Assembly (NCBI GenBank): GCA_029964075.1
Contig: CM057135.1
Span: 2,155,001 to 2,219,000, forward strand
Length of the DNA: 64,000 nucleotides
Source of the DNA: Patiria pectinifera
Taxonomy: Eukaryota > Echinodermata > Asteroidea > Valvatida > Asterinidae
Direction: 5' to 3'
The translations under genes were made by a program, and so were the position numbers. Below are positions 32,393 to 44,760 of the stretch, in pieces. Positions within the stretch are counted from its first letter, which is position 1. Every line of letters begins with the position of its first letter. Below the pieces are notes generated by a model. That model did no database searches. It saw nothing but the letters and a program-made list of their open reading frames with translations, and was not told where the DNA came from.

Positions 32393-32739
32393 TGTTATGA
32401 TGCTTGCGATGTAGCGAATTAGGAATGTATAGAGGCTCAAGAACAGACATTGGACAACTCAAATCCAAACACAGGAAACTGAAGCTCTGCTTCCAAATAA
32501 TGAATTATGACTACAGAAAATAATGGTACAGAACACCATGACGAAGCCAACGCCCTGAAGCCAACTGCAACCAACAATGAATACGGGCGTGCTTATATAG
32601 CCACACAAGATTAGGAGGGTATGACAAGAATTTATGGTATAAGAGCGCCACCCCTGAAATAACGTAAGAGCGCCACGTCTCGTATTACATAGAAGCGCCA
32701 CGTCTGGTACATGTTGTATTCAATAAGAGCGCCACAACA
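32393..32739 (-). repeat. 5' LTR of Gypsy 2
   Basis: 347 bp, minus-strand TGTTGTGGCGCTC...GCATCATAACA. A TGGTGGAAGGTCCGG stretch follows directly inside, in the primer-binding-site position. Divergence from the other LTR indicates an old insertion. Confidence 0.85.
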
Positions 32740-33904
32740 TACGGGGGAAGACGCAGAGGACTCCAACCCACTAGATTTGCCAGGAGAGGATTCCGCTCCA
32801 TCAGATTGTACCGGAGCAGACCTCCCTGCACTACTACATCAGCCAACCTTTTTTTTGTAAATATATTATGCAATTGGACCATTGCATAAGTCCTTGGCTC
32901 CGTAAGTCCGACGTCTCATAATTTCTATACGTGTATTTCGAACTTTCGAAGCGTGGGACATATGAGTCGTTAGACCTATGAGTCGTTAGACCTATGATCG
33001 AATCTTCATGAAAGCAGAAGAATCAGGGGAGCCAAAATCAGAAACACGATAATGCAACACAAAGAGATAAGCAAAGTTTAGGTTTTGTCTGTGAAATCTG
33101 TGGTTGATCGTGCGGCCTCTAGTGGTTTTTGAGTGAGAACCTTTTATAATGTGTGAGAACCTTTTAACAATTGGTGAAAGAAACGATAATATGTAAACAC
33201 AATTTGAAAAGCAGTTTCGATGTTTTGTACGTCAGCGATTCATCATAGAGGTTAAGTTATTGAATTTTGTCGCACCTTATGAGTTGCTCTATGTTGTGAC
33301 GAAATAGAGCTGTTTGCATAGCAAGTTGTGAACATAATTTTTTTTTTTTGGTTATGACTTATGTGCCTTAACGTAAATAGCAGAAATGTGCACTGAACAA
33401 TTACACAGGCAGAATCGTATTCGGTCAAACACAAATAATATAGTACAGTTGGGATGGCTATAAATATGCAGTTGTAAAATACCGAGTGAAATAAGCGTGC
33501 GAGTATTCAAGAGCGCAGTTATGCACAAAATGTTTAACAAAAGAAGATCAAGAACTAAGTTGCATAAATAGAACAACATAACAATCAGGTTTGAAAATTA
33601 TTGGCCAAATAGAGAGAATCCAATACAAGGCGTTAAGCCAAATGTCAGGTTTGTGCGTCAATGAGTTAGTGATTGGTCATAGGAAGTGAATTATTGTGTT
33701 GTTTTCAACTTCCATGGAGTGGTCCGGCTATTGACAAACAAATGATGAGTGAGTTATTTGTCATTAAAATAAACCAAAACACTTTTCGATAATGGTAGAA
33801 CAAGTCAATAGGAAGTGTCATTTCCAGTGTCAACACGTATACATGTTCTTGTTAACCGCAGTACCTGAACAGTTCAGCCAACTCTGAAGTAGTCTTCGTG
33901 TGCG
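32740..33904. other. Spacer with a short tandem duplication
   Basis: TATGAGTCGTTAGACC is duplicated in tandem near 32960-32995. No coding frame with recognisable content. The last part may be 5' leader of the LINE that follows. Confidence 0.45.
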
Positions 33905-36900
33905 ATGACGGCTGTTTGGACGTTGTTTGTGATCTTTGAACTACAGGGAGCCGGATCATGCGCGGTAGACATCTTCGTCCACTGTCTGCCAGTCCGTGAC
34001 AGTGAATCACTGAAATTTGTTACTGTTACGTCTAAGATATTTAATTATTTACTTTCTTATTTTGATGTGTGTACCTGTTGTGTATAATGCCCATTAAGTT
34101 CCCTTGTGTCTCTTGTAACCTCTCGGTCAAGGCAAATCAACATGGTATTCTCTGTGACGTATGCAACACTTGGATTCACTTAAAATGTTCAAGTCTTACT
34201 CTGGCCCAATATAATGGTTTATCGGAAAGTGATGAAGTTTATATCTGTAACATTTGCCTGTCAACGATTTTACCTTTCAATTACCTGGATATGCTGGTTG
34301 GCAGGATCTCTTATTTCAAGACAATGACAATGGCCCTATGCTTGACGATTCCAGCCCATTAAATCTTTCCACTTCTTTACCTTCTCTCAATTTTCTGGAT
34401 AGCCAAGATCCCAATAATCCCCTACAAGTTACCAATAATTGTATTTATATCAGTGAAACTGACCTACAAAACAAAATGAACTTAGGAAATCGCTTGTCAG
34501 ATTTGAATCTTGTCCACTTTTACATCAGAAGCCTACCTAAAAATTTTCATAACCCAAGAATTACTTTACAGTCGCTGAGTGAATTTACTGTTATAGCTTT
34601 GTCTGAGACTTGGCTCAAAGAAACATCCCCTGATATGTTCTCCTTGCCTTGCTATACACTCATTACAAATAATAGAACCCCAAAACTTGGTGGAGGTGTT
34701 GCCCTAAATTTGTGGTCAGGCAAGATTTAATTTATACGAATGATTCAATTGAATCTCTCTTTATCGAAATAGACTCTGGATTATCACAAAAATTGTCACT
34801 GGTGTCATTTACAGGCCTCCCAAGGCTTCTGATGATGACTTCATGCTCAATTTTAGTGAAATTATAAATTCCCTATCTTTGCAAAATAAAACCTGCTTCC
34901 TGTCTGGTGACCTTTATATTAATCTACTGAACCATGAGACCGACAAGCATATACAAGATTTTTTAAACACCATGTTATTAATACGGTGCTTAATAAAAAA
35001 TCGAAGTCAAAAAGTATTACGTCAATGTTGATCAACGGGATCTGTACTGGAAACCCAGCTGAAATTGCGGATCATTTTAATGATTATTTTTTAAATATTG
35101 GGTCAAATTTAGCCAAAAATATTCCTGCATGTACTACTAAATATACAGATTTCCTAACTGACCCCAATCCTAACTCAATTTTCTTTTATCCTGCAACTAG
35201 CCAAGAAGTTAACAATGTCATATCCAATCTTGCCAATAATCAAAGCAATGGCCATGATTCTATCACTTCGTTTGTCATTAAAAATACGGCTCCCAACATA
35301 CTTAAGCCCCTCGCTTATATAATTAACCTTCCACTATCATCTGGTACTGTTCCTGATCTATGTTCAAACAAAATGAGACCGACTTGGTCAGTAATTATAG
35401 ACCAATATCGATTCTATCATGTTTCTCTAAGATACTTGAAATAATAGTGTATATTCGAGTTCATAATTTTCTCCTCAAACACAGCATTCTATCTAATTTT
35501 CAATTTGGTTTCCGTAAGAAATACTCAACAACCCATGCAGTTCTTCACTTGGTTAACAAAATAATAGCTGGACTTGAAAACTCAGACCATACCTTGGGGA
35601 CCTTTCTAGATTTTCCAAAGCTTTTGATACCCTAGATCATGACATTTCATTGTAAAAGTTGAATTATTATGGTATTCGTGGTACCGCGTTATCTTGGTTT
35701 AATAGTTATCTTTCAAATAGGAAGCAGTTTGTCTCAATAAACAATGCAACCTCGTCTCAGCGCACCCTTACCTGTGGAGTTCCTTAAGGTTCTATTTTGG
35801 GACCTCTACTTATTCTTATTTACATTAATGACTTCACTAGGTCTTCTGATCTCTTGTCATACATTTTATTTGCTGATTACTCAAATTTATTTTACAGTCA
35901 CAAAGATATTGATGTTCTAATTAATACTGTTAATTCCGAATTTATTAAAGTATCGGACTGGATCAAATCCAACAAATTATCTCTAAACCTAAAGAAAACC
36001 AAGTGAATGTTATTTAGCTTCACTCTCCAAAAATTACCACGAATTATTAATATTAAAAATGCAATGAATTCCGAAACTACTGGTACTAAATTTTTAGTAT
36101 ACTCGTTGACACTAAGTTGTCATGGAAATATCACATTGACCATTTAAGCAAAATTGTTTCAAGAAATATAGGTGTTATTAATAGAATAAAAACATTTATT
36201 CCCGGTCATATTTTGTTTACCTTGTATAATAACTCTAGTTTTATCCTACTTAAACTATGGAATTCTAGCCTTGGGGAACGCAGCCAGGTGTCACCTTAAC
36301 AGACTCCTTGTACTCCAGAAGGCGGCTTTGCGTACATTTCCGAGCCCCTAGCGATCCCCTGTTCTATTCTCACAAAATATTAAATATATATGATCTTTAC
36401 ACCTTTCAGCTTGGCATCTTCATGCAAAAATTATCTCAGAATGTTATTCCATGCTGTCTTGCATCAGTTTTCACTAGAAACATCGCCATTCATTCTCATG
36501 CAACCCGACAATCTGCCCATTATCATTCATCTCCCCAAAGTCCGTACCACACTCAAGCTATGGAACTCCCTCCAACGGCCCTTGCATAATACAAACTCTG
36601 ATATCATATTCAAAAAAACCTTCAAGCAATTCCTTTTAAATAAATACGCCTTGTTCGCACATTATCTTGTCATATTTTAATGTATACGCTCAAATAAAAT
36701 TGTGATTATTTCATTCTAATTATACTTTTCGACATGTACGTATTCTTTATTTTTCACTGTATAATGGAATCGATTTTCTCTTGTTTAATTCAACCTTGAG
36801 TCTTTTTCACTTTTAACGTTTAGCTACTGATCAGAGGTGTTCTTCTTGATATGCAAATGATTTTGTTCTAGTATCATTTTTACCTACACATTATTGTAAT

Positions 36901-37123
36901 TTATTTCCATTTATTCCGGTTTTTGCCTTCCATCCCCATTGTCTTGTTTCTTTCATGTTTGTTGTGTTTATAATCCATTTGTATGTATAGTCATGCTAAT
37001 TATCGGGGTCCATACCCACAAGCTAAGTTTTTTTTTATGGATTCTGCATCTCTATTAATTGTATTTATTATCTGCCTTTCACCTTGTACTCATGTAAATT
37101 ATGAGATGAAATAAAGTCAAGAT
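33905..37123 (+). pseudogene. PHD-finger non-LTR retrotransposon (CR1-like group)
   Basis: 34080-34270 encodes a PHD/zinc finger (FPCVSCNLSVKANQHGILCD, VCNTWIHLKCSSL, YICNIC). 34480-34940 is an AP endonuclease in shifted frames (VIALSETWLKET, TPKLGGGVAL, and FLSGDLYINLLNHE where GDFNI-type is usual). RT follows from about 34990: SNYRPISILSCFSKILEI, NFQFGFRKKYSTTHAV, GVP then a stop, GSILGPLL, and YILFADYSNLFYSHKD, where the catalytic FADD reads FADY. It ends with a TTTKLWNSL-type C-terminus near 36550 and an AATAAAGTCAAG-like 3' end near 37115. Lost catalytic Asp, stops and frameshifts make it dead. Confidence 0.78.
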
Positions 37124-37129
37124 CAACTT

Positions 37130-39029
37130 CAACTTCAGTGTCCGGTTGTTTCTTGAGGAAGACCGCGATGGGCTTGCAGGGGGCGATCTTGACATTGAAG
37201 TGCTTGCCGTAGGTTCCTGACTTATTGACGGGTGTTTGGAACTCAATTCTGGTTGTTTGGCGCAGACACCGTGGGTCATCACTCACAAAGCTGCGGAAGG
37301 TCACAATTTTGCTCGGAAATAGAATGAAAGGCCTCAGGACATCTTCTTGGAGTGGTTGCAACCTGCATGTGAATAAAAAGGAAATTTAGTTATGATTTTG
37401 AGGTCATTATTATGTGGTGGCCATTGAAAATAGAGATAGGTGAATGAAGTCGTTCATTGTCAAAAAAAAGTGTCGGTGACTTAAAGCAGTGATTTAAATG
37501 AGTAAAAATTCTCATATGAATGAAAGTAATGTCTAAACGGTAAGTACGTAAAAAGAGGAGTGTATGTTGGGCGTCGCCATTTGTGTAAATTTGTTGTGCA
37601 TGCGAGACAGAGAACGTACGTTAATACGAGAAAACTTAAGGCCACTGCTGTGGAGAAGTATATGACCCGGTTGCGATAAAAAAAATGCACGTTATTATTT
37701 TGTTGCAGACTTTGACAACTGTATGGAAAATCAAATAGTCCGAGGAATGTTGTGATGAAATACATGGTGGTTGTTTGGTGTCCATGACAAATAACACTTG
37801 TTTTGGACAGGTTTTCGTCAAAATGCTTCAAAATTTAGTCATTTGCATTGGAGAAAGTATTTGCAATAGAAAAAAAGTAATTTTTGTTTGTGTTTTGTCT
37901 CTTGATATGAAAATCATACAATTATCACTGCTTCAAACGTAAGACTAAATATAAAAAGGAACATGAATGGACATTTACCTGCATGAAAACTGTTTTATGG
38001 GCTTCGAAGTGTTCGTCGTAGATCAATGCACCATTTAAGCTGCCCCGGTCAATCTTGGTCGGTGGTGGTTGAATGTCGGAGCAGGTGTAGACGAATACAT
38101 GGATGCCAGCAGCCAATCGGACCAATGATGGTTGCATTAATATGCATTAATTTCAGCGAGGCGTGTTTTCGCAGCCTCTGTAAAAGTCTGGGAGTTGATG
38201 TTGCCAAGGATGTCATACGTGGCCGAAACCAAATCTGAAAATGAAAAGTTATGTACTTGCAGTGCAGCTTGTGCTGCGACAGTGTCGGGAGTGGGTCTAA
38301 GGCATTGAGGGACATGAATCAGAAATTGATCCAGAAGACCTTGACCCTTGTTAAAAGCTGTTAAGAGCGTTGCTACGGGTTGCATTTGGGTTCCACCAAG
38401 AAAGGCAAAGGGAAGAGAAGACGGGATGGCTTGATCGTTTTTTGGGTGACTGCTCTATGTTCCGACACCCCTATGTTCCGACACCCCTATGTTCCGACAA
38501 CCCGCACACAAGACTGTGTACTCCCGGTTAGGGTTAGGGTTAGGAATAGGAATATGTGCAGTCGGAACATAGGGGTGTCGAAACATAGAGGTGTAACCGT
38601 TTTTGTGGCAAATGTAAAGGTGACCGGCACTCCTGAGTATGCCGAGGGAATCCGATATTTCGGAGCTGACGATGAATCCACTTTTGTTGTCGGCCAGGTT
38701 TTTTTTCCGAGACCGGCGGCAGTGCATTTGTTTGACATAGGATTGGGTATGTCTTTCTTATTGAAGAGTTCTAGTAGGGGGTCCGTTGCGATGGCCCTAA
38801 TTGCCTGCGTCGTGCCAGTTGATGGGGGGCCGATGAATATAGTAAACATATTCGCCTTCTGTTGGATTCCATGGGGAAGCTGCACGTCACATTGCAGACT
38901 GACGAGGAAACAGACCGTCGTCAGAATGCTGGACATCACATACCCAGCACAAGTGCTGAGGCTATCCGCCTTTATTTGGACATAACTTGCCACTGGCCGA
39001 GGGAAAACTCCTTCAAGATCGAATTCCAT
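37130..39029 (-). pseudogene. P-loop protein of DUF3987-like type, split by a MITE
   Basis: The N-terminal block (38600-39029) reads SSILTTVCFLVSLQCDVQLP, then the Walker A-like GPPSTGTTQAI, in which the usual Lys before the Thr reads Thr. After the MITE at 38445-38598 the frame resumes: FAFLGGTQMQPVATLLTAFN, KGQGLLDQFLIHVPQCLRPT, and LVRLAAGIHVFVYTCSDI ending at a GTAAAT donor (37979). A last exon at about 37130-37361 reads LQEDVLRPFILFPSKIVTFR and DPRCLRQTTRIEF. The KGQGLLDRFL-CLRP pattern resembles DUF3987-type helicase/primase-like proteins as I recall them. An insertion in the coding part and a changed P-loop Lys make it a pseudogene. Confidence 0.55.
38445..38598. mobile_element. hAT-like MITE with telomere-like core, copy 2
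   Basis: Inverse orientation relative to 4781-4924. The ends carry CTCTATGTTCCGACACCCC (one extra unit here) and a GGTTAGGGTTAGGGTTAGG core. The flanks GTTTTTTG (38437-38444) and GTTTTTGT (38599-38606) differ by one T in the run. It interrupts the P-loop coding sequence. Confidence 0.75.
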
Positions 39030-39295
39030 TGAACTCAGCCGTTGGTGTAATGAACACCAGGTCTCCTTGCGCTGTCAAAATATTTTTGCATGAGCCATTA
39101 TGAACCTGTCTTTGTAAGTCAACTAAGTACATGTGATTTTAAACGCGAGAAATGTTCTCACTTTATTGCGTTGAAGGGGACTTTGTGAGCAGTGAGTTAT
39201 CACGTAGTGCCTATGGGAACGCACGAGAGAGCTTAGTTGATTTATGACGTCCCGTGTAATGCTTTATAGAGGAATCCCACAACGAGGAGTTTAGC

Positions 39296-40440
39296 GTTGA
39301 TCTACGCACTTCCGGGTTTGAAAACGAGGATGGCTGTGTCAGCAGAAACTACACGTTTACCGTCACATGCACAGCGTGCGTTCCTTTCCTGTGATCTACG
39401 GACGCAGTCAATAGAAAACGGCTGTTTGAAGACATTAACTGCATCTTGGGAAAAGATGAGGTTCACATCATCAACATGCTTCTCAGAAACATACATCTAC
39501 GAGTAAGATGTGAAAATCATCTGGGAAGACAATTCCAGACAAACATAGGAGTTCCACAGGGTGACTGCATGAGCCTAGTGCTCTTCACCCTATACCTAGC
39601 TAAAGCCCCGGACAAGCTTGATGGGATCGACAAAAAAACACCTCCACACCTACAGGACCATAAATACACCAACTATGATAGCACAGACTACCTCTTCATC
39701 AACATGCAGTATGCAGACGATGTATGCTGGGTAGCCAACAGCAAACATTTGGCGGAGAATGTAAAAAATGATGCTCCATCAATACTCCTTGACAGGCAAC
39801 TAAATGTCAACAACAATAAAACAGAATAGCTTCACATCAGCAGATGAAAGAAAGACGACCGACAAAAACTAATCCTGAGAAAGAATCCAATTCAAATCAG
39901 CAGTGGAAGAAAACAAAATACCTAAATACCTTGGAAACTGTCTGGATACCACAGAAGATATAAAACGCCGGAAATCACTCACAGAAACAACCATCAAGCA
40001 ACTCAAACCAATACTATACATTTAGAAAATCAACCCACAACTGAGAATAAGAATTCTCAATGCATATGCTGGAAGCGTCTTCCTGTACAACAGTGAACTT
40101 TGGACTCTAACAAAAACCTTGGGAACCAAATAAATGCTTTCCACAGACGTCATCTAAGATACATACTAGGAATTCGCTGGCCAGAAAAGATATCGAATGA
40201 AGACCTGTACACCAAAAGCAACCAAAAGCCGTGGAGTGTAAAGATCAAAAACAGAAGATTGAGCTGGCTTTGGTCATCTACTGCGTCTGCCACAAGACGC
40301 ACCAACAGAGATTGTTCATGACGAAATACAAAGAAAAGTGAAACGACCGGCAGGGGGGAAGAAACGAACATGGTTAGACACAATTAACAACGACCTCAAA
40401 CCCCTAGGCAGACGCGCAATGTTTAATTGAAAACGAGTGC
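39296..40440 (+). pseudogene. Reverse transcriptase fragment of another non-LTR element
   Basis: In 39446-39829: LLRNIHLRVRCENHLGRQFQ, TNIGVPQGDCMSLVLFTLYL and INMQYADDVCWVANSKHLAE, i.e. RT motifs B and C with the ADD box intact. 40100-40321 gives LGNQINAFHRRHLRYILGIR, WPEKISNEDLYTKSNQKPW, the C-terminal region common after the RT of such elements. Frames change between blocks and the 5' part is absent. The clade is not assigned. Confidence 0.68.
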
Positions 40441-41279
40441 GCAACAGACGACAACGATCTACGGTCTGTGTTTGGTATAAAGTACAACTTAAATTCGATT
40501 GAATCGTGTGGAGATACATATCATACAACGATAATGTTAAATGAAGAAAGGTCAGTCTGTAAAATTGTCAGTCTCATTTGGAGTGAAATATGCGTACGCT
40601 TTTGTGAATCAAATGTGTGCGTTCTTCATGCTCAAGATCCTTGACTTGTGCTGCATGTAGGCCTATACAAGAGTTCCATATCTGTGCCCAAACCCTATGA
40701 GACTGGTCTGAAAAATCCCAATCCAAGTGTTTACTCAGTAGGCCCATGCTTCAATCATAGAGGAATAAGTTCCTCCATGCTTCAATATTTTCCCTGCTAC
40801 AAATTTGACTTTTTAGGACATGTTCTCATTTTCTGATGAGTGATAGGTCACTGCAGGGAAAAATTAGTGATGTCCATGTACGAAATTCTTCCCGAAGAAT
40901 TTCATAGGTAAGTCTAGTTCTTGAGTAGTATGTCTATAGTAATAAACAGCACTTGTACGATTTGCACTTGTGTACGATCACATGGAGGCGTCCGCGTTAA
41001 GGTAGGTACATGCTTTTATTTATTTTTTATTATTTTATTAGATAATTTCTTAGGCACGAGACAATTGAAATATTCATATATAAGACAATTTTAAAATTCA
41101 ATTACATAAAAATTGCTAGACAAGACAACGAATATTAAAAGGACAGACTACAAAAGGTAACTATACACGAAACTATCAAACAAACACATTAAAACACATT
41201 CGACATTAAATTGAACCATATGCTGGCCTGAGGGATTGCCTAAAAAGCATAAAATAAGCTTGTCGAGAGGCTCTCCAAC
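40441..41279. other. No supported feature
   Basis: AT-rich DNA, with short frames lacking domain content. GGTAGGTACATGC recurs near 42840. Confidence 0.45.
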
Positions 41280-41745
41280 TACAACAGTACAATTTTGTTA
41301 GTCACAGAAACAAACAAAAGCAAAGGACGACAAACATACAGACAGGCACAAGCTCACGCACACACAAACAAGCAAAACTCACATGAAAAAAAAACAACAA
41401 AAAAAACAAACACCCCAATAACACGACAATCAAACAGACAAACAAACAAACTTTCCAAACAACAAACAACAAACACCCCAACACCCCAACAAACAAACCC
41501 CCCCCCCCCAACAAACAAACAAGAATAATATGAGACAAGCACACAAAGCAAAACATGCATTGGGGATAATAGACAGATCTAAGCACAAAGAACATTACAA
41601 ACACACAAACAAGAAAACTGTAAGGAAACGACAAACATCGGAAGCATAGACAAAAAAAATTGCATGGTACAAGGAACATGAAAAAAAAAGGAAAGATAGA
41701 TGGACAGTGCCAAGCAAATAAAAAAAACCAGCCTCAAATAAAATA
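41280..41745. repeat. A/C-rich low-complexity tract
   Basis: Strong strand asymmetry: (CAAA)n, ACAAACAAACAA and a C9 run. Long frames in it (Thr/Asn/Lys-rich on plus; Phe/Val/Cys-rich on minus) are consequences of composition. Confidence 0.85.
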
Positions 41746-42620
41746 TTATTTTATTACGCAAGTGATGACCTGACGATGATAAGTTTTGCGCGCTTTCTTG
41801 GACACGATCTCTACAAACCCGGCACCTTCACCCTCATCTCTACTGGCTTCCTTCCGCTTCACGCTCCCTGCTCCGATGGCAACCTCGGGCAGCAGGTCAA
41901 AGTTCACTGTGTATCGGTTCACTCTCTCCTCCAGTGAGGCCAGCCGGCGTTCCTGGCTGACTAGGCTCTGGCACTGTTCGGGGACTGTGTTGCGGAGTTC
42001 GGTGATCACTTGTTCCTGCTGGAGGATCTTCTAGCCCTGCTCAGCGATCAGCTTGCGGTGAGCAACGCATGTGTTGATTTTGCGGGAAAGGCCCGCGTTG
42101 AATTTGTCCGGCTTCTTCAGGCTCGCCTTTAGCGCCATGATTTGCTTGAAGATGCTGTTGTTTGAAAGAACTTCTCCTGACAGACTCGGAGGCCCTTGGA
42201 AAACTCTCTTCTTCTCAAGTGTGGGCACACTTTCTTCGTCAAAATGCTCCACGGCCATGGAGGAGATGTCTCAGAGCTCCTTGAGGAGTTCTGACATCGG
42301 GAGGAGGTCTTTAGCATGCTGGACGTGTCGCCGAACTGCAAAGGCTTCATCAATCACCTTGCCAGATATGAAACAACACAGCTGGACAGAAGCGATAGCC
42401 GTGTCTCAACGGCTGAGAGAATGTCACAGCGTTTGGCCAGTGGGTGCTCTTGTCTCTCCGATTCCCGCTTGGGTAGCTGTGCCTTCAGACTCTTGAAACA
42501 CTTGGCGTGGTAGCGGTTCAGTTGGCGACTGCCTTGACTAAGCAAGTCCTGGCATGCTCGGTTGAAGTGACGGCAAACCAATCTCAGTTCACTGGTGTAC
42601 TCATACGTAGTGTGTTGCAA
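41746..42620 (-). pseudogene. Coiled-coil coding remnant, unassigned
   Basis: 42354-42620 reads YTSELRLVCRHFNRACQDLL, SRQLNRYHAKCFKSLKAQLP. After a frame change the next block reads VIDEAFAVRRHVQHAKDLLP, then AVEHFDEESVPTLEKKRVF, FKQIMALKASLKKPDKFNA, RKINTCVAHRKLIAEQG, an in-frame TAG (42031), and ELRNTVPEQCQSLVSQERRL, ASLEERVNRY, ending in a Lys-rich tail. The heptad-like spacing suggests a coiled coil. It has the same strand as the P-loop pseudogene at 37-39 kb and could be 5' exons of it, but no motif proves this. Confidence 0.45.
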
Positions 42621-42835
42621 AAATCTGTCGAAGAATCATATCAGGCAGCGCCACTATTCTGCACTATCTCGTGCACATCCCAAGGTTGACGATCTGTGCA
42701 TCGAGGAATAAGTTTTATTCCGCCATACTCTGTCTTCACTTATTTTATGAATTGTTGTGAGCAGAAAAACAAAAACAAGAAACCCTGGTTGCCTCTGTCC
42801 ATAAAAGTAAGTGACACTGACAAGACTTTGTTAGG

Positions 42836-42945
42836 TTTAGGTAGGTACATGCAGTAATTTATGGTTTTCAGGATTTTATTTCCTCATTCCCCCTCCCCCG
42901 AAAAAAATGAGGGTAGGGGCTGTCAAAATAGGGTTGGTAGGGTAT
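42836..42945. repeat. Inverted relative of the 44418-44657 MITE
   Basis: CAGTAATTTATGGTTTTCAG, TTTCCTCATTCCCC and GAGGGTAGGGGCTGTCAAAA match, in inverse, the interior of the element at 44418-44657 over about 100 bases. Confidence 0.65.
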
Positions 42946-42949
42946 ATCA

Positions 42950-44417
42950 GAAGCATAATAATTCTAGTTTTAGCCTAATTTATAAACTCTACACTCCAAG
43001 AAAGTCCAAACGTCTTACTAATATTAATTTAAATCGAACATCTATTGTTCAATTTATTTTAAATACATGTAGCCAGCACTATCTTGACCTTTATTAATGT
43101 GAGAAAAGATAAATGTTTTGGAGCATATTTTTAAGGGGTCAATTTGTTTATGCTTGGTATTACCTTTAGTCACTATCATATGTAGTGACTGTTAAATAAA
43201 TATGAAATAAAACATAAATTTTAATGTGCTTGGCTTGTTGACTAATTTTATAACTGTATTTTTATGTAAGCCCTTGAATAAAGCTTGCAAAACTTGCCAA
43301 CAAATATTAGTTCACTCAAAGAGGTCAAGATAAGGATGTACACCATCTCACCTTAAGTTTCATAAATGCATACTACTGAGTTATACAAGTACACATTTTT
43401 GTTTCAGATATTTTGATAGGGGTCTACATGTTATTGACACTATTTGATGAAAGTTTGATCCCCAAACCAATGTGCGATACCAGTAAATCAAATATGTCTA
43501 ATGACTACATGTATAATGTATCAACATGAATGTCTTTTTAAAACTATGAATCCTAATATTCATTATGCAAAATATAAGAAAAAGAACCATCTCAGCCAAT
43601 CAGATACCTGATATTTCTAATTATGACCAACATTTACTTCCCAATAAATGGAACAAGGTGTTTGTTAAAAGATTAAACCTTTGTGTGTGTAAGCAACAAA
43701 ATTGCACTATTCTGCTCCCTTTAGCGTCAGCTGACCCTGCACTTGAGGCTCTCCCTCTGCTTATCTGGAGTAAGAGCAACGATTGTAGACTCATTTCCAT
43801 TTCTAAGGGCAAGCTGTTGGATTCTAAAATGGAAATTACAAGAAATGGGAAAAATCAACAATTTGTATTGTCAGAGTAATGTAACATGGTTTACGGGTTT
43901 TAGCCATTGGTGATTGTCAGTTGGCACCGTGTGAGTTATCACATCGGTTTACATGTAGTCATCGTTATTGAATGTAAACACTGTTATCGTCTTCGTATTC
44001 CACCCCAAAAAATCTCTCATAAACACAAAAAAAAACATGCCCTCTCTGCAGCCAGGTATGTTAGTGCAATTGCATAAAAGTGGGTTTTCATTGTCTTATA
44101 AGAACATAAGAAGGGAGTGGTACATGTCAATTCTACAATCACTACCGTATAAGTACTGTCAGCAGTGGTGGATCCAAGTGGGTGTGGAGGGGGCCCCGCC
44201 CCCCCCCCCTGCAGTGACCAACATTTTTCCAAATACGGCTAGTTGTTCACTTGTGAGAGCCCTCCTGTCCCTGCCCTCCCCCTCCACCCTTGGTCTATGA
44301 CTGTATACAAAATGTACTAGGAACACCCCCCCCCCTCTCTGCCATGCCCACATGCTTGCCCAAAACATAGGCAGCACCAGACACTAATTTACTTAGCCTT
44401 AAACGATGTACAAATGA
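42950..44417. other. No supported feature
   Basis: A 104-codon frame at 43565-43879 has no recognised motif, and its composition does not stand out. Poly-C runs occur near 44200 and 44325. Treated as non-coding. Confidence 0.4.
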
Positions 44418-44657
44418 GGCCAAAAAAAATAATAATAGCTTTGCTTCCGGTTAACCTACCTACCCTATTTTGACAGCCCCTACCCTAATTTTTTTTGGGG
44501 GAAATGAGGAAAAAAAACCCCGAAAATCATAAATTACTTTAGTACACTTGACTACACACCGACACCTATCAATAACATGATAAAAAAAATCCTTACCTAC
44601 CTACCCTATTTCCTTATGCCATGTATAAATCGGAAGCAGACGAATTTTGTTGTGGCC
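44418..44657. mobile_element. 240-bp MITE with GGCC-starting ends
   Basis: The left end reads GGCCAAAAAAAATAATAATA then GCTTTGCTTCCG; the right end reads CGGAAGCAGACGAATTTTGT then TGTGGCC. An inner inverted pair, CCTACCTACCCTATTT at both sides, is in direct order. The flanks TGA and TAA do not match exactly. The terminal GGCC suggests PIF/Harbinger-like, but the family is uncertain. Confidence 0.6.
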
Positions 44658-44760
44658 TAACATTTTTCTGCATACATACCTCTATCATCTGCGCCTTGGT
44701 TTTTAAGCCCTTGGCCTTACAAGAATCTCCACGGCATTTTAGCCAAATCTTTTACTCTTC

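Larger units (their letters stand above)
24445..32739 (-). mobile_element. Gypsy LTR retrotransposon 2, chromodomain type, decayed
   Basis: Minus-strand order is 5' LTR (32739-32393), gag, zinc knuckle, protease, RT, RNase H, integrase, chromodomain, 3' LTR (24793-24445). A C-terminal chromodomain marks the chromovirus branch of Ty3/Gypsy, which can target chromatin. Insertions lie between RNase H and integrase (about 27600-28790) and between chromodomain and 3' LTR (24794-25841). All genes have frameshifts or stops. The flanks show no clear matching target duplication. Confidence 0.85.

Noticed and set aside
41280-41745. Membrane protein from a Phe/Val/Cys-rich minus-strand frame
   Set aside because: Produced by an A/C-rich low-complexity tract; hydrophobicity is compositional.
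43565-43879. 104-codon protein gene
   Set aside because: No domain, no neighbours, no splice or promoter support; an opposite-strand frame overlaps it.
42836-44657. A single 1.8-kb TIR transposon bounded by the inverted GGTAGGGGCTGTCAAAA blocks
   Set aside because: The right block lies inside its own 240-bp MITE with separate ends, so the left block is better read as a related partial copy in reverse orientation.
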